DNA of 20,870 bases from Stentor coeruleus (taxonomy: Eukaryota > Ciliophora > Heterotrichea > Heterotrichida > Stentoridae). Position numbers and translations under genes: made by a program. The notes beneath the pieces are model-generated. The model did no database searches and was not told where the DNA came from. It saw only the letters and a program-made list of their open reading frames with translations. Positions 1 through 10,079 of this stretch are shown here, in pieces. The stretch covers positions 1 to 20,870 of the forward strand of contig MPUH01001217.1 in assembly GCA_001970955.1 (NCBI GenBank), written 5' to 3'. Numbering within the stretch: the first letter of the stretch is position 1; every line of letters begins with the position of its first letter.

Positions 1-320
1 CTCCTCCTTATGTAAAAAAGTAAAATAAAATTATTTTTAGGTTTTGAAACCTTAATGAGAAAATAATTTGGCCCATATCTTTACTTTTCGACTTTAAAAC
101 TGTAATTTGTCGAGTTATCTTTTAATGCAACTATGAAAAATCAATAGGAGCACAAATATATCAGTCACCTTTCTGATAGACAACTAGGTAGTTATATGAA
201 GGGCGGATTTCAGATATACCTTCCAATAGGTAATTAAATATAATTAAGATAATGAGACAAATACTATCTCTCTATTTTTAATATATAAAACACCTAAGAA
301 GAACTAGGTTTCAAAGTAAT
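1..320. other. Gene-free left edge with a short coding-like tail
   Basis: No complete gene is visible. On the plus strand an open stretch runs from about 154 to a TAA at about 238 and ends with the residues MKGGFQIYLPIGN. It could be the last codons of a decayed or unrecognised gene, but I see no 15-16 nt intron that connects it to anything upstream. The rest is AT-rich and includes the 3' flank of the importin gene, which ends at 321. Confidence 0.4.
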
Positions 321-3300
321 TTATTTACGTTTGGCCTTGACAATTTTCCTCACTACAGTTGGTGTCCCTGGGAAGTCTAGTTTTATAGTTTTGCTCATTA
401 CAATTTCCATAAGCTGTTTCTGTCTTTCTTCAGTCAATGAGCCTATAACTGATTTTATCCATCCAGGATTTGAAGTGTTTAGCCCATTTAATACTTGTTT
501 AAAGAATCTGATTTCATCAAATTCTATAAATCCAGTTAAGACACTTGCGGCTAAGATCATAACTTCGTTTTCTTCAGTGTTTGTCCCAGCATTTGCATCA
601 GAGTACAATAGCCTTGCCCCTTTAACCATAATTTCACTATCACTCATATCGTCTATTTCATTTGTTATTATTTTTTCTAATAATTTGTTCATTTTTATTT
701 TTTTGGGGTCTTCTATTGTAGGTTTTGAGTTTATTATTAGTATGAGGGTTTCAAATATGTGGCTACTGAGCTCAGTTAGATCTTGAGGAAGAGATGGCTG
801 GAGGAAAATCTGACAAAGGCCTAGAACAGCAGCTTTTTTGTCATATATTTCCTTGAAATCACTGTGGTTAGCAAGGATTTCCAAGAGGATGTACCTGAGA
901 AAAGTCACATTTTGAGAATAGAACTCGTTAGCTAGTATAATGCAGGTTAATGATAAATTGTAGGATAAAGCACTGAGGATTATACTTAAAAGTCGAATTT
1001 TGAGGAAGTTTTCTTTTATTGGAGGGTTACGATATCTATTTATAACAGAAGATAGTAATGTTGATAAGTAACTATCTAAGAACCCTGGAAATGCTGTTAT
1101 TATATATTGAAGTAATATAGCCCCTTCTGCATTATAAGCTTCTTTTATCTTATGAGCTTTCTTACTATATAAAGCTTTAATGCCAATTTCTATTAAACGT
1201 CCAAGGCAATTATCAGTGTTTATAATATGCTCATAGCCAAAAAGTATATAGTTGTGTATGATTTTAAGTAGTCCATTTAATGAGTCTTCTTGCTTTTGCT
1301 GAAGTAATGGGAGGATTTCAAATATTTCCCATTGGATATTTGATACAGACTTGTTTTTCTTCATCATATTAGCCATTACTGTTATTATATCGTCTTCAAA
1401 AGATTGTTTTTGTGGGTGGCTTAGCATTGATACTAATGGAGATATTATTCTTTCGAATTCAACATTTATATCCTTTACGCTAAAGCTATCTGAAAGGACC
1501 TCGGAGCTACTAACACCTTTTATGATGTTCCAGCATTTTACTATAAGAATAGAGTTTTCTTTAGAACTTGGGTAATTTGATACGAGGAATTGGATTTTCT
1601 GGACAAGTTGGTGAACTAATTCTAAAGCTTGATTTTTGGATAGTTCTGTGTACCAGTTGAGAAACTCACTTATAGCTTCGAAGAAATTCTTATTGTTTTG
1701 AGCTGGGACACAGAGAATGAGTTTGGAGAAAACTTCAGGGATAAATGCGTGGATTCGAAGAATCAGCTCTTCTTCTTGGACTAGAGATGAAAAAGTTTCG
1801 CAGGCTTGGATCATCGAGATTTTTGATGTATTTGCTGGAGACATACACCAGATAAGGAACCAGAACCACTTCATGAGCCAGCACTCATCTTCCTGATACA
1901 AGTGCTCTGAATAAAAGTATAGCATCAAACACAAGCGGCTGTGAATAACTCCAGACCTCGCATTAGCGAGAACATCAAAGTACTTAGAAAGTACATGCTC
2001 TATATTCTGAATAAGATCTTTCCTCCTACTTATACTATAAGATACAGTACATAACATAAGCACAGCATTATTAAGCACCCTTTCTTCATCATAACTATAC
2101 ATAAACACTTGATTAGGGTCACTGCTATTAAGCCTAGAACTTAAACATATATCAATACTCTGTATGACTGCTCCAACAAAAAATGTCAAAGCTCCATCAA
2201 TATTATCACATATAGCTTCTAGCAACTTAGCTACTGCACTTCTAATATTCTCAGATTCTTGCCTTTCACATATATCCATTCCCATATTAACAAACTCACT
2301 TGGGTCCTCTTCAGCATTATTCTTTTCTGACTCCAGCATATCCAAAGCATTAGGGATAAATTCTAATACCAATTTCTTATAAACATCAGCAAACACAGGG
2401 AAAAACCGACTTTCTCCACAACATTTATTGCACAACTCTATAGATTCTATAATAAATAACTTTACTTCATCATCTGATATCTTTGGAATCATCATTTCAT
2501 TATTAATTTCTAATAAAGTGCCTATCAAATTTCCTATAATATTGCTACATGCATTGACAAATGGGTTATCAGGTAAGTCCATTCCCATCAAATTTTTCAA
2601 GTTTTTAACTTTTTCTTGTTCTTCAAGAAGCTTTTTTTTAGAATCTAGAATATATTGAATAAGCAGGTTTAAGCATTTTAGAATAGAAGCTTTCATAGAT
2701 GTAAAATCTTTAGAGATCTGGTTTTGATCGAAAACAATGATTTTGTTGTTGATTTTAAAGGTTAGGATATTGATGAAAAGTTCAGCAAGGTCGGTATTTT
2801 TGATGATTTCTTTGAGTATTTTGGGTGAGATCATTTCAAAATGTTCGAGAATTTGTGAGAAGGAGTCAGACCAAGATGAGAGAATGGATAAGCTTTTGCT
2901 TACGAGATCTTCGTTTTTAGATGTAAAAGCTTCGCATAAAGAAGTGTAAGCATTGGTGCTAACTTGCAGGAGATAGGGGAATAGGGTCATGAAGTAGGTT
3001 TTGGTTGAAAATTCGCTTGAGGTTGCACTGAAAAGAGATTTCAGTAGAAGAAGGCTGGCTTTAACTGAGGAGGTAGGGCCAAATAAATTTTGAATAGCTA
3101 TCTGAGACAATTTATTTAGCAAGGAGCCAGATTTATCTTCACAAGTTAAGTAATTGATAATTAAGCTCAAAGTGATTCTAAGATTTTTGTCTATATCCAT
3201 AAGCATAACCTTAAACACTCCTTCAGTAATTAATTCTTTTTCTCCAATGTCTAAACATGAAGCTTCAACTAATCCCTTGATATAATGCCTAAGCCTAGTT

Positions 3301-3485
3301 GCTGCAGCAAGACAAAGATGAAGATTAGACCCATTAGCCGAGATCCAAATCAAAGCTTCAATCATATTTTTTCTATCCTGATTTAAAGTTCCTAATTCCT
3401 GTTCAGCCTGCTTTCTCGTAAAATCATCAGCACTAGTAAAAGTTACTAAGAGCAGGTTAGCAATCCTAGCATATCCTTCAGCCAT
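321..3485 (-). CDS. Importin-beta family nuclear transport receptor, importin-7/8 (Nmd5/Sxm1)-like
   Basis: Intronless 1054-residue protein, the usual length for karyopherin-beta receptors (about 1000-1100 aa). The N terminus (about residues 20-110) has the importin-beta N-terminal signature: RKQAEQEL, then a helix carrying AAATRLRHYIK, equivalent to the LRNYIK-type helix that contacts Ran-GTP. The remainder reads as leucine-rich amphipathic helices, as expected of a HEAT-repeat solenoid. Specific likeness to importin-7/8 lies near the C terminus: YDKKAAVLGLCQIF (about 881-894; human importin-7 has HDRKMCVLGLC) and LTEERQKQLMEI (about 1017-1028; human LNEEQRKQLQDI). Family role: carries cargo such as ribosomal proteins and histones through the nuclear pore under Ran-GTP control. 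It ends in a lysine/arginine-rich tail and a TAA stop. The long acidic insert of animal importin-7 is reduced to a short acidic stretch. Membership of the importin-beta family is secure; the exact subfamily is inferred. Confidence 0.88.
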   Translation of the reverse strand: MAEGYARIANLLLVTFTSADDFTRKQAEQELGTLNQDRKNMIEALIWISANGSNLHLCLAAATRLRHYIKGLVEASCLDIGEKELITEGVFKVMLMDIDKNLRITLSLIINYLTCEDKSGSLLNKLSQIAIQNLFGPTSSVKASLLLLKSLFSATSSEFSTKTYFMTLFPYLLQVSTNAYTSLCEAFTSKNEDLVSKSLSILSSWSDSFSQILEHFEMISPKILKEIIKNTDLAELFINILTFKINNKIIVFDQNQISKDFTSMKASILKCLNLLIQYILDSKKKLLEEQEKVKNLKNLMGMDLPDNPFVNACSNIIGNLIGTLLEINNEMMIPKISDDEVKLFIIESIELCNKCCGESRFFPVFADVYKKLVLEFIPNALDMLESEKNNAEEDPSEFVNMGMDICERQESENIRSAVAKLLEAICDNIDGALTFFVGAVIQSIDICLSSRLNSSDPNQVFMYSYDEERVLNNAVLMLCTVSYSISRRKDLIQNIEHVLSKYFDVLANARSGVIHSRLCLMLYFYSEHLYQEDECWLMKWFWFLIWCMSPANTSKISMIQACETFSSLVQEEELILRIHAFIPEVFSKLILCVPAQNNKNFFEAISEFLNWYTELSKNQALELVHQLVQKIQFLVSNYPSSKENSILIVKCWNIIKGVSSSEVLSDSFSVKDINVEFERIISPLVSMLSHPQKQSFEDDIITVMANMMKKNKSVSNIQWEIFEILPLLQQKQEDSLNGLLKIIHNYILFGYEHIINTDNCLGRLIEIGIKALYSKKAHKIKEAYNAEGAILLQYIITAFPGFLDSYLSTLLSSVINRYRNPPIKENFLKIRLLSIILSALSYNLSLTCIILANEFYSQNVTFLRYILLEILANHSDFKEIYDKKAAVLGLCQIFLQPSLPQDLTELSSHIFETLILIINSKPTIEDPKKIKMNKLLEKIITNEIDDMSDSEIMVKGARLLYSDANAGTNTEENEVMILAASVLTGFIEFDEIRFFKQVLNGLNTSNPGWIKSVIGSLTEERQKQLMEIVMSKTIKLDFPGTPTVVRKIVKAKRK

Positions 3486-3517
3486 ATTAATAATCCTTAT
3501 TTACTCTAATTTAATTA

Positions 3518-4444
3518 CTATTTATGCATAATTCCTGGAATTAAGCTTTTCCTTTGCAATCCAACTGCACTTTTTGTATTTTGTATATGATTATTCATTT
3601 TGTTTTTAGTTGATTTCTTTGGGATTTTCGACTTGGATTCAATTGAAGGCTCTTCTGTGGAAGATAAAAGACTATCTAAACTAAAAAGACTTAAGGATGA
3701 ACGGCCTTGTTTAGTTTGACGGGACTTGTAGCCTATAATGTTTTGTTTGAATGGATTATTTTGGCTTTGGATTTCAGGGATGGTTTCTAAGTCGGTGGAC
3801 TCTTCTGCCATTATGCTTGCGTTTCTGAAACATTTTTGTGTTGCTTGGCGCTTTTCACGTTGGGTTTGCTTGATTTCACGATTTTTCTCTTCGAGGAGCT
3901 CGCGGAGTTTTTGGTTTTCATCAGCAATTTCATTTATTTTTTGGGATTTCTTGTCTGAGTTGCTTTCGATTTCTTTGATTTTGCTTTCCATTTCTTCGCG
4001 GATTTTACCTTGGTCGAGCTTTTTTGGCAGTTTCATGTATCGCAGACGGGTTTCGAGTTTCTGAATACTGTTTTTGTTTGTGAGTTCGTTGAGTTCGAGG
4101 TCTTCGATTCTCCACTTGAAATCCTCGATTTTCACTCTCAGTTCGTTTTGCTTTTGAATACAGCATCTTACTTCAGACTCTTTTCTTTGTATCCTCTTTT
4201 CTAATTTGTTGATTATATCTATAATTTGGTTTTCGTCAAGGATTTTAAAATCTGCTTTGAACTTGAGTAATTTTGTTATATTAGATTTTATGTCAGTGAG
4301 AAGTTTTACAATACTAAGGCTACTAACATCAGGAGCTGGTTCATGAGCAAAGAAATCATCGACGATCATAGTTTCGTAAGTATAAATACACTTGTAAAGG
4401 CCCTTGAGATATGATATTAGAGCTTGAATACTTACTTCTTCCAT
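3518..4444 (-). CDS. Coiled-coil protein of unknown function
   Basis: Uninterrupted 308-residue ORF ending in TAG. I do not recognise a family. Residues about 72-137 and 143-203 are rich in E/K/R/Q with hydrophobic residues at heptad spacing (for example INKLEKRIQRKESEV and ENQKLRELLEEKNREI), so two coiled-coil segments with a break around KLPKKLD are likely. The C-terminal third (about 210-308) is Ser/Lys/Asn-rich and low complexity, hence probably disordered. The start ATG at 4444 has an in-frame TAA directly before it, so there is no N-terminal extension. It lies upstream of the importin gene on the same strand with only 32 bp between its stop and the importin ATG. In a ciliate this could be a cytoskeletal or basal-body-associated protein, but that is only a guess from composition. 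Confidence 0.75.
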   Translation of the reverse strand: MEEVSIQALISYLKGLYKCIYTYETMIVDDFFAHEPAPDVSSLSIVKLLTDIKSNITKLLKFKADFKILDENQIIDIINKLEKRIQRKESEVRCCIQKQNELRVKIEDFKWRIEDLELNELTNKNSIQKLETRLRYMKLPKKLDQGKIREEMESKIKEIESNSDKKSQKINEIADENQKLRELLEEKNREIKQTQREKRQATQKCFRNASIMAEESTDLETIPEIQSQNNPFKQNIIGYKSRQTKQGRSSLSLFSLDSLLSSTEEPSIESKSKIPKKSTKNKMNNHIQNTKSAVGLQRKSLIPGIMHK

Positions 4445-5368
4445 TTACAGGCTGTGGAGAATTTATGGTCAATTCATTAAGTTGATTATTAATGTTTATA
4501 GCAAGGGCTAATAGAATAAATAAACTAAAGGGCTTAGCTTAAATTTTTCAATGAAAAAAAGATATTATATGAAAACCTCAAGCTTTTATAGAGGAAAAGA
4601 TATTATAAATGTTGCATATGATATATAGGCAAAGGTATTATTTATAAAATTTACAGAGTTAGGAAGATGCTTGGAGATAGAGCTTTAGTATAGACACTTA
4701 TAAAAACTCTATACTCTATGGCTAATAGAATTTGATATTTCTTTACATTGGAATATGAAAGTCTATTTAAATTAAGCTAGAAATAATAATAGTTTATAAA
4801 TTAATTGTTTTTATATGATTGATTATTAGAACATATATTTTTATAGTTCTAGGATTTATCAATTACAAGGATAAAGGCTAAATTTTTTGGTTGTATAACT
4901 ATAATAGAATATAAAGGTAAAATAATGTTGAGCTTTATTATTTTTATACTTTAGATGAATAGATTATACTTTTATAGAATATATTATAATCATGCATTTA
5001 GGATTTTTGAAGTGTGAAAATTACTAAATTTAAAAGTTTAGTAAAGGCTTTGAACATAAAAAGTTATTATTGGCCAATATATCGATTTATGTTTTTTGAT
5101 CTAAGGATTTGTCATGTTCTAAGCCTAAATGAATATTTGATTATCTTTGTTGTATTTTCCAAAATTTTAATTTCAAAATATCAGCTTTTTCTATAAAAAT
5201 AGCTTATCCTTATCATAATAAAAACTGAGCAAATCAAAATTCAAACCTATTAAATCCGCTCAAAGCTCAAAAGCTCTATTTTAAAAACTCAAACTTTACA
5301 AATCCTCACACTTACCAAATCTTTATAAATCAATAAATTTCTTAAAATATGCTCATATCCATATCAAA
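4445..5368. other. AT-rich intergenic stretch
   Basis: About 0.9 kb of very AT-rich sequence between the coiled-coil gene start and the kinase stop. The only ORF of note (5014-5196, plus) starts with GTG and is Phe/Ile/Leu-biased, as expected by chance here. The left part should contain the promoter of the coiled-coil gene and the right part the 3' UTR of the calcium kinase. I see no tRNA, repeat array or recognisable relic. Confidence 0.5.
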
Positions 5369-7453
5369 TTATCTAATTTGTGATCCATTAACAATTTCAT
5401 TGCCAAACAATTCCGGCATACTTCTAACTTCATAGCTAATCCCCGTCTCACTACCAACATCAACAGCAATTTCCCTATACTGAACTTTACCAAAATTTGT
5501 CGACGAAACTCCTCTTTCAATATTCATTTCCTCCATTTTCTTCTTATCAATGGCTCTAGGTATAAGCACATCAGCATTTTTAATCCACTGATGATTTAAA
5601 GCATTCTTACTACTAAGCCTTTCATCTGGGTTTTTCATAATAGTTTTCTTTAAAAAATCTAAAGCAAAGGGGGTAAATGACTTCCAATAAGGCTCTTCAT
5701 AATTGACATATGCTTTTAAAGTTAAGTCAATTAAAATCTGCTTTTCCTTATGGTCAAAAGGTAGCCTTCCACGTAATAGCAAGTAAGCAATAATGCCAAT
5801 AGACCATATATCAGCTTTATGATTATACCCAGTTTGACTTAAAACCTCAGGCGCTACATATCCTAATGTACCACAAGCTAGATTTTGGATATCATTAGGT
5901 CCAGTGAGTTTCGAAAGCCCAAAGTCTGCAACTTTCACACAAGGGATATCGGATGAATCATTCAACAAAATATTCTCAGGTTTAAGATCTCTATGCACAA
6001 TCCCAAGATCATGCAGATAATCTATAGCTTCCAGCATTTGCTTGATTATTTTGCTTGCTGAGTACTCTGAAAATACTTTTTTACTGACAACTTTATCAAA
6101 TAATTCCCCACCTTCTATAAGCTCCATCACTATAAGAATTCGCTTTTTGCTGTCGAAAATTTCTTTGATTTTTATTACCCCAGGGTGGTTAACGATTTTT
6201 AAAATGTTAATTTCACTTTGGATTAACTCTTTTTCTAATAGAGTTAGCTTAGATTTTGTTATGACTTTGACTGCCCATTTTTTGTAGGTTGAGTTCTCGG
6301 TGCATTGATAAACTTCTGAAAATTTGCCACGACCGATTTTGACACCTAGTGTGTAGAACTCTTTAAATCTTTTTTGGTTAGAGGCATTTAAGAGAAAACG
6401 TAGCCAGCTGTCACGCTCTTTGCGGGAGTCGGCCCATAGATGAAGTTCACCAAAGGAGGGATTTTGATGGGTGATAGAGATGCCGAATTTGTTTGATAGA
6501 TAGTAGTCACCTATGATTTCTGCATAGCATCCTTCCATATATACAATCTCTGAAGGGAGTTTACTTTTTGCACTCTCATACAAAATAAGCATCTTATCCC
6601 TAAGAACCCCAAATTTGACACACAGTTTCTCCCCCACTTTCACATATAATACCCCTGAAACCAGTATTTCGGCCAAGGTTTTTTCTGGCAAATTCACAAA
6701 AATCTCACCAATCACTCCATTGTTCCATAGTTGCTCATTAAAGCAGCTATCAAAAGCCCTAACAAAATTCTGCCTAGTTTTCAGAAACTCCTTAAACTCC
6801 TTAAATTTTAAGCATTCTCCATTTCCAAAGCTATCCAGCAATCCTTTAATCTGCTTAAAATCTGTAATCTCCACATTTTCATCATTCGATACTCCAATAA
6901 CTGTACTGCTTCGCTTTCTACCTAAATAAACCTTACTTCTAATCCTTTTTAAAGTATTTTCTGATACAGTATTGGTCTTTTGAAGTGTATTTGGTCCAAG
7001 TAAAGATATCTAAATATCATGTACAACAATCTGTAGTTCTTTAGAATCAAGAGCAAGGTCATCCTTACTGTCACAAATTTCAAAAATAACTTTATATTTA
7101 TCTTCTGTAGTAGCCTTGCAATAATTCGCAATTCCTAATATAAAGCTTTCAATATCTAAAAGTTGAGTTTTCTTTATATCGAAGTAGTTAAAAAGCCTTT
7201 CTCCAAGAATACCCTTATTATTTCTTACTGGCAAGTAGAAGATTTTTATAAATGTGTCTTTGTTTATAGTTTCTTTATTAGATTTCTTTGCAAGATCTGT
7301 GAATAGCAGTTGCAACATTGTAATTTCTTGCTTTGTAACTAAGTGTTAGATACATTTTGGAAGTACTTCTTTTAGCAAGCATGAGGACTTTGTTTGAAGG
7401 TTTAGCTTGCTTATTGGTAGGACTTTTTTATGTTTGGTTATGCATGTTCCCAT
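5369..7453 (-). CDS. N-myristoylated EF-hand/PH/protein kinase, CDPK7-like (three exons)
   Basis: Joining exons 7453-7354, 7338-7025 and 7009-5369 across two 15-nt introns gives a continuous 684-residue protein. It begins MGTC, a typical N-myristoylation start with a palmitoylatable Cys4. Residues about 34-235 form a degenerate EF-hand region. The best loop starts at D123 and ends at E134, while another at about 87 lacks the usual Gly and Glu. A PH-like domain follows (about 250-348, ending in WADSRKERDSWLRFLL). The C-terminal kinase domain (about 356-614) is complete: GRGKFSEV glycine loop (364-371), K386, E404, HRDLKPEN with D479, DFG with D500, APE with E526. It belongs to the CAMK group and predicts an active Ser/Thr kinase. 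EF hands before, not after, the kinase plus a PH domain is the layout of apicomplexan CDPK7. The role inferred is calcium- and lipid-responsive signalling at a membrane. The apparent GTG start at 6874 is an artefact of ignoring the introns. Confidence 0.88.
7010..7024 (-). other. 15-nt intron 2 of the CDPK7-like kinase gene
   Basis: On the coding strand the sequence is GTACATGATATTTAG. Reading through it ends the EF-hand frame at the TAG. Removing it joins QIV to ISLLGPN and leads in frame into the PH and kinase region. A at position 10. Confidence 0.9.
7339..7353 (-). other. 15-nt intron 1 of the CDPK7-like kinase gene
   Basis: On the coding strand the sequence is GTATCTAACACTTAG. It contains an in-frame TAA. 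Removing it links the MGTC-starting exon through LPKFTKQEIT to the EF-hand exon. A at position 10. Confidence 0.88.
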
Positions 7454-7873
7454 TATAATATTATATGATAATACGATAAACTGGATTTGAATTCATGTAT
7501 TGATTTAGGGAAAATTTTTGGATTTATTAGAGGAGGGTATTCAGTTTAAAAGTATGATGAAAAAGAGTTTGGAGTTTATTTTGAGATGGATTTAGGAATT
7601 TTATATAAAATTAGGTCTAAATATATGCAACTGAATTATTGAAATGGATAAATTTTACTATTTAAAGGGTTAGCAAACAATTACTTTATAACTGTCATTA
7701 ATTTTATATAAAAAAATATCTTAACCACATGCTGAACCACTGATAGCACTAATATCAAAAACTAATGCCATAAACAAAACACTCATTTTTAGCACAAAAA
7801 ATAAAAACAACACCAATGCTTGATAATTTTCCATAAAAATATCACGATATTTATAATAACAAATAATTACAAC
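7454..7873. promoter_or_regulatory. Divergent intergenic region between the CDPK7-like kinase and the small basic protein
   Basis: This 420-bp AT-rich gap lies between two divergently oriented starts, so it should carry both promoters. I cannot point to specific elements. A minus-strand hydrophobic ORF ending at 7721 (core MENYQALVLFLFFVLK) overlaps it. It is short and Phe/Leu-biased, and I do not call it a gene. Confidence 0.4.
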
Positions 7874-8464
7874 ATGGACAAAGCGAAATCTGATAAAGTG
7901 CTTAATCATAAAAGAAGAATAAAGCTTCTAATAAAGCCAGATGAAGGACTTCAAAGAAGCAAAATATTAGAAGTTTATATGGGAACAAAAGGTAGCAGTA
8001 ATATATCGCACTGTGATGGGGTAAGTGGAAGATCATTTTCGCCTGCAATGGCCCCATCTCGAATAATTAAAGCTCAACATTTAAATGCAATAGTAGGACA
8101 AAACAAGACAGTGATAATAAAAAAGTACTCGAATCAAGCTTTGACTAAAGAGAATTTCAGAATGTACTTAGAAATACCTAAACCTTCTAAGTCAGGACTA
8201 CTTCCAAAACCTCTGCTTATTAACCAATATTCACATTCTAATTCAAAAAATCTAAGCCCTTTGCAACTTGTAACAAAGTCAAATATTATTAAAGAAAGGA
8301 ACTTTAAGGGTATTAAGGAAAATTTCAAACTTAACCTTAGCAGCTTTAGGAAAATACTTGGTGAAGCACCTTCATGGACATATAGAGAGCAGATTCCTAA
8401 CAATACTGAGAGGAAAATAAAAAAATCTAGAAAAGCGTCTTTTGAGCTTAAGGGATGGGATTAA
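7874..8464 (+). CDS. Small basic protein of unknown function
   Basis: A 196-residue ORF ending in TAA (a second TAA follows at once). I chose the ATG at 7874 (MDKAKSDKV). The open frame continues back to 7820, but that extension (MIIFHKNITIFIITNNYN) has the composition of AT-rich noncoding DNA. The protein is rich in Lys, Ser, Asn and Leu and has no transmembrane segment, no coiled coil and no motif I recognise. Basic patches occur at the N terminus (LNHKRRIKLLIKP) and C terminus (ERKIKKSRKA), which could be nuclear-targeting or nucleic-acid-binding. Balanced amino-acid use over nearly 200 codons in an AT-rich genome supports a real gene. It is transcribed divergently from the CDPK7-like kinase. 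Confidence 0.65.
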   Translation: MDKAKSDKVLNHKRRIKLLIKPDEGLQRSKILEVYMGTKGSSNISHCDGVSGRSFSPAMAPSRIIKAQHLNAIVGQNKTVIIKKYSNQALTKENFRMYLEIPKPSKSGLLPKPLLINQYSHSNSKNLSPLQLVTKSNIIKERNFKGIKENFKLNLSSFRKILGEAPSWTYREQIPNNTERKIKKSRKASFELKGWD

Positions 8465-10079
8465 TAAGCTATTTTAAACATAAATTATATGATTTTATCG
8501 TTAAATTTGTGTTGCTGCAAAATATTATTCATTGTTTTTAATATTTGACTTTATGGTAATGTGTTTTCTTGAAATAAGAAAAAATTTGTAGAGCATATAA
8601 AAATCAAAAAGGAAATGATATATAAATAGATTAAAGAAAAGGTTGATTAAGGAAGATAATAAATTTTTATTATGAGTTTTTAAAGATTATTTTTTGGAAT
8701 TTAGCTACTACATGGATCAGAAGTTGATGCATGCTATTGTTTTAAAAATAGTTAATATTAGTGAAAATATTAGGAAATGCAATCATTATAATAAGTGATG
8801 TCGAAAATTTATTATTTTTAAAACAGAATCATATAAATATAATATACTCAGTAGATTGTGTATGAAAAAAAATTTTTCATGCTTTTTTAAAGTTCAGCCT
8901 TTACTTGCTTATTAAGAGCTATAATATTTTAATATAATATCTATCAGCTTCTGTAAAGTCAATATTTCCATTTATCAGTCAGTATATAAGGCATAGGGAT
9001 TGTACCAATAAATCCTACTTCAATAATCCTTATTTGTCAAGACTCTAAAACAGTTCTTTAATATAAAAACTCTTACTTTTAGCAATGCAATCGAGTTTCT
9101 TAGTATTTTGAGATATCCTGAGAAATTTATTCCATATAATGTGTGTCCACCTAAAAAAAAAGTACTATAGTTACCTTAAAATACTTTTTTTGAGGATTTT
9201 TACCTATATTAATTTTCTATTCGCATTAAAAGAGTTTTCTGAACTTTTGTGCTAATAGCATTCAAGCTGCAAGTCGCTTCCACAAAGGAGGAACTGTTTA
9301 TGGAATTGCAATAAAGAATGAGTCTAGACTTTGAATGCCTAGGAACTAGATAGCGAAAAGAGCAAGAAAACCCAATGCATCATCTGAAGATTGGATGCAG
9401 ATGAAATTCCTACTTACACCACTGTAGGTATTAAATTTACCAAAAGTGGGCTGAAAATTTTCCTTTAGAGTTTGAGGCATCTAAGAATCTTGGATGTAAT
9501 AGTCTATAATGTTAATTTATATTATATTATAAGGAAAACTTTATATCCCTAATTATATAACAGCATATATTTTATCAATAAAATTATTTTCCCTAATATT
9601 TATATGCAATATATCACTTTATATATATAATATATTGCAAAGCAGCTTGAATCTCTGATGATATATGAGAAAATTACCTAGACTCAATCTCCAATTGACT
9701 CTCAATCTGCAGTTCAAAAATCAAATCTTGAAGAATGTAATCCTCTATGAGTCTTAAGTCCTAATCAACCCTGAAGACTAGCTATTATCATAATATTATT
9801 GATATAACACATAAAGATTTCAATTCAAATCCTCTTCAATCCCTGATTAAGTAATACTAGACTCTGAAATTTTATTTTATTTTTCCATTATCTAAACTTA
9901 AAACCCTAAAATAGATTTCTTTCATTTATTATTAAATACTCTGATATAATTTAAGGGTAAGAATTGTTTTGCATAATAATGACCTAAAAAAGATGTTTTT
10001 GTAAATAAAATAGTATTCCTTATAATAAATTACTAAAATTAATTTTTTAAACTCAATACTCAGAGTCTATACTGATTTA
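8465..10079. other. Gene-free AT-rich stretch with decayed coding traces
   Basis: About 1.6 kb with no ORF worth calling. From about 9240 to 9480 the composition becomes more coding-like on the plus strand (for example FHKGGTVYGIAIKNESR near 9270, then EIPTYTTVGIKFTKSG in another frame near 9410). Stops and frame changes interrupt it and I recognise no family. A perfect 10-bp inverted repeat sits at 9605-9614 and 9630-9639. The rest is AT-rich spacer. Confidence 0.45.
9605..9639. repeat. Short inverted repeat (potential hairpin)
   Basis: The left arm TGCAATATAT (9605-9614) is perfectly complementary to ATATATTGCA (9630-9639) across a 15-nt AT loop. No U-tract or gene end lies next to it. Such repeats arise by chance in AT-rich DNA, so its function is unknown. 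Confidence 0.35.

Noticed and set aside
331..786. Plus-strand 151-codon ORF
   Set aside because: Antisense to the importin gene; Ser/Ile/Leu-rich composition is the mirror of the real coding strand. The other plus-strand ORFs up to 2949 have the same explanation.
3738..4204. Plus-strand ORFs rich in Phe/Ser/Trp
   Set aside because: Antisense shadows of the Lys/Glu-rich coiled-coil gene.
5014..5196. 60-codon plus-strand ORF
   Set aside because: GTG start and hydrophobic AT-driven composition; no support for translation.
6949..7131. 60-codon minus-strand ORF overlapping the calcium kinase
   Set aside because: Out of frame with the EF-hand/PH exons, which join cleanly across the 15-nt intron at 7010-7024.
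7721..7909. 62-codon minus-strand ORF with a signal-peptide-like hydrophobic core
   Set aside because: Overlaps the start of the basic-protein gene, is low complexity and has no cleavage-site or downstream domain; likely chance in AT-rich DNA.
9820..9840. T-loop-like TTCAAATCC suggesting a tRNA
   Set aside because: No matching acceptor, D-arm or anticodon stem could be folded around it.
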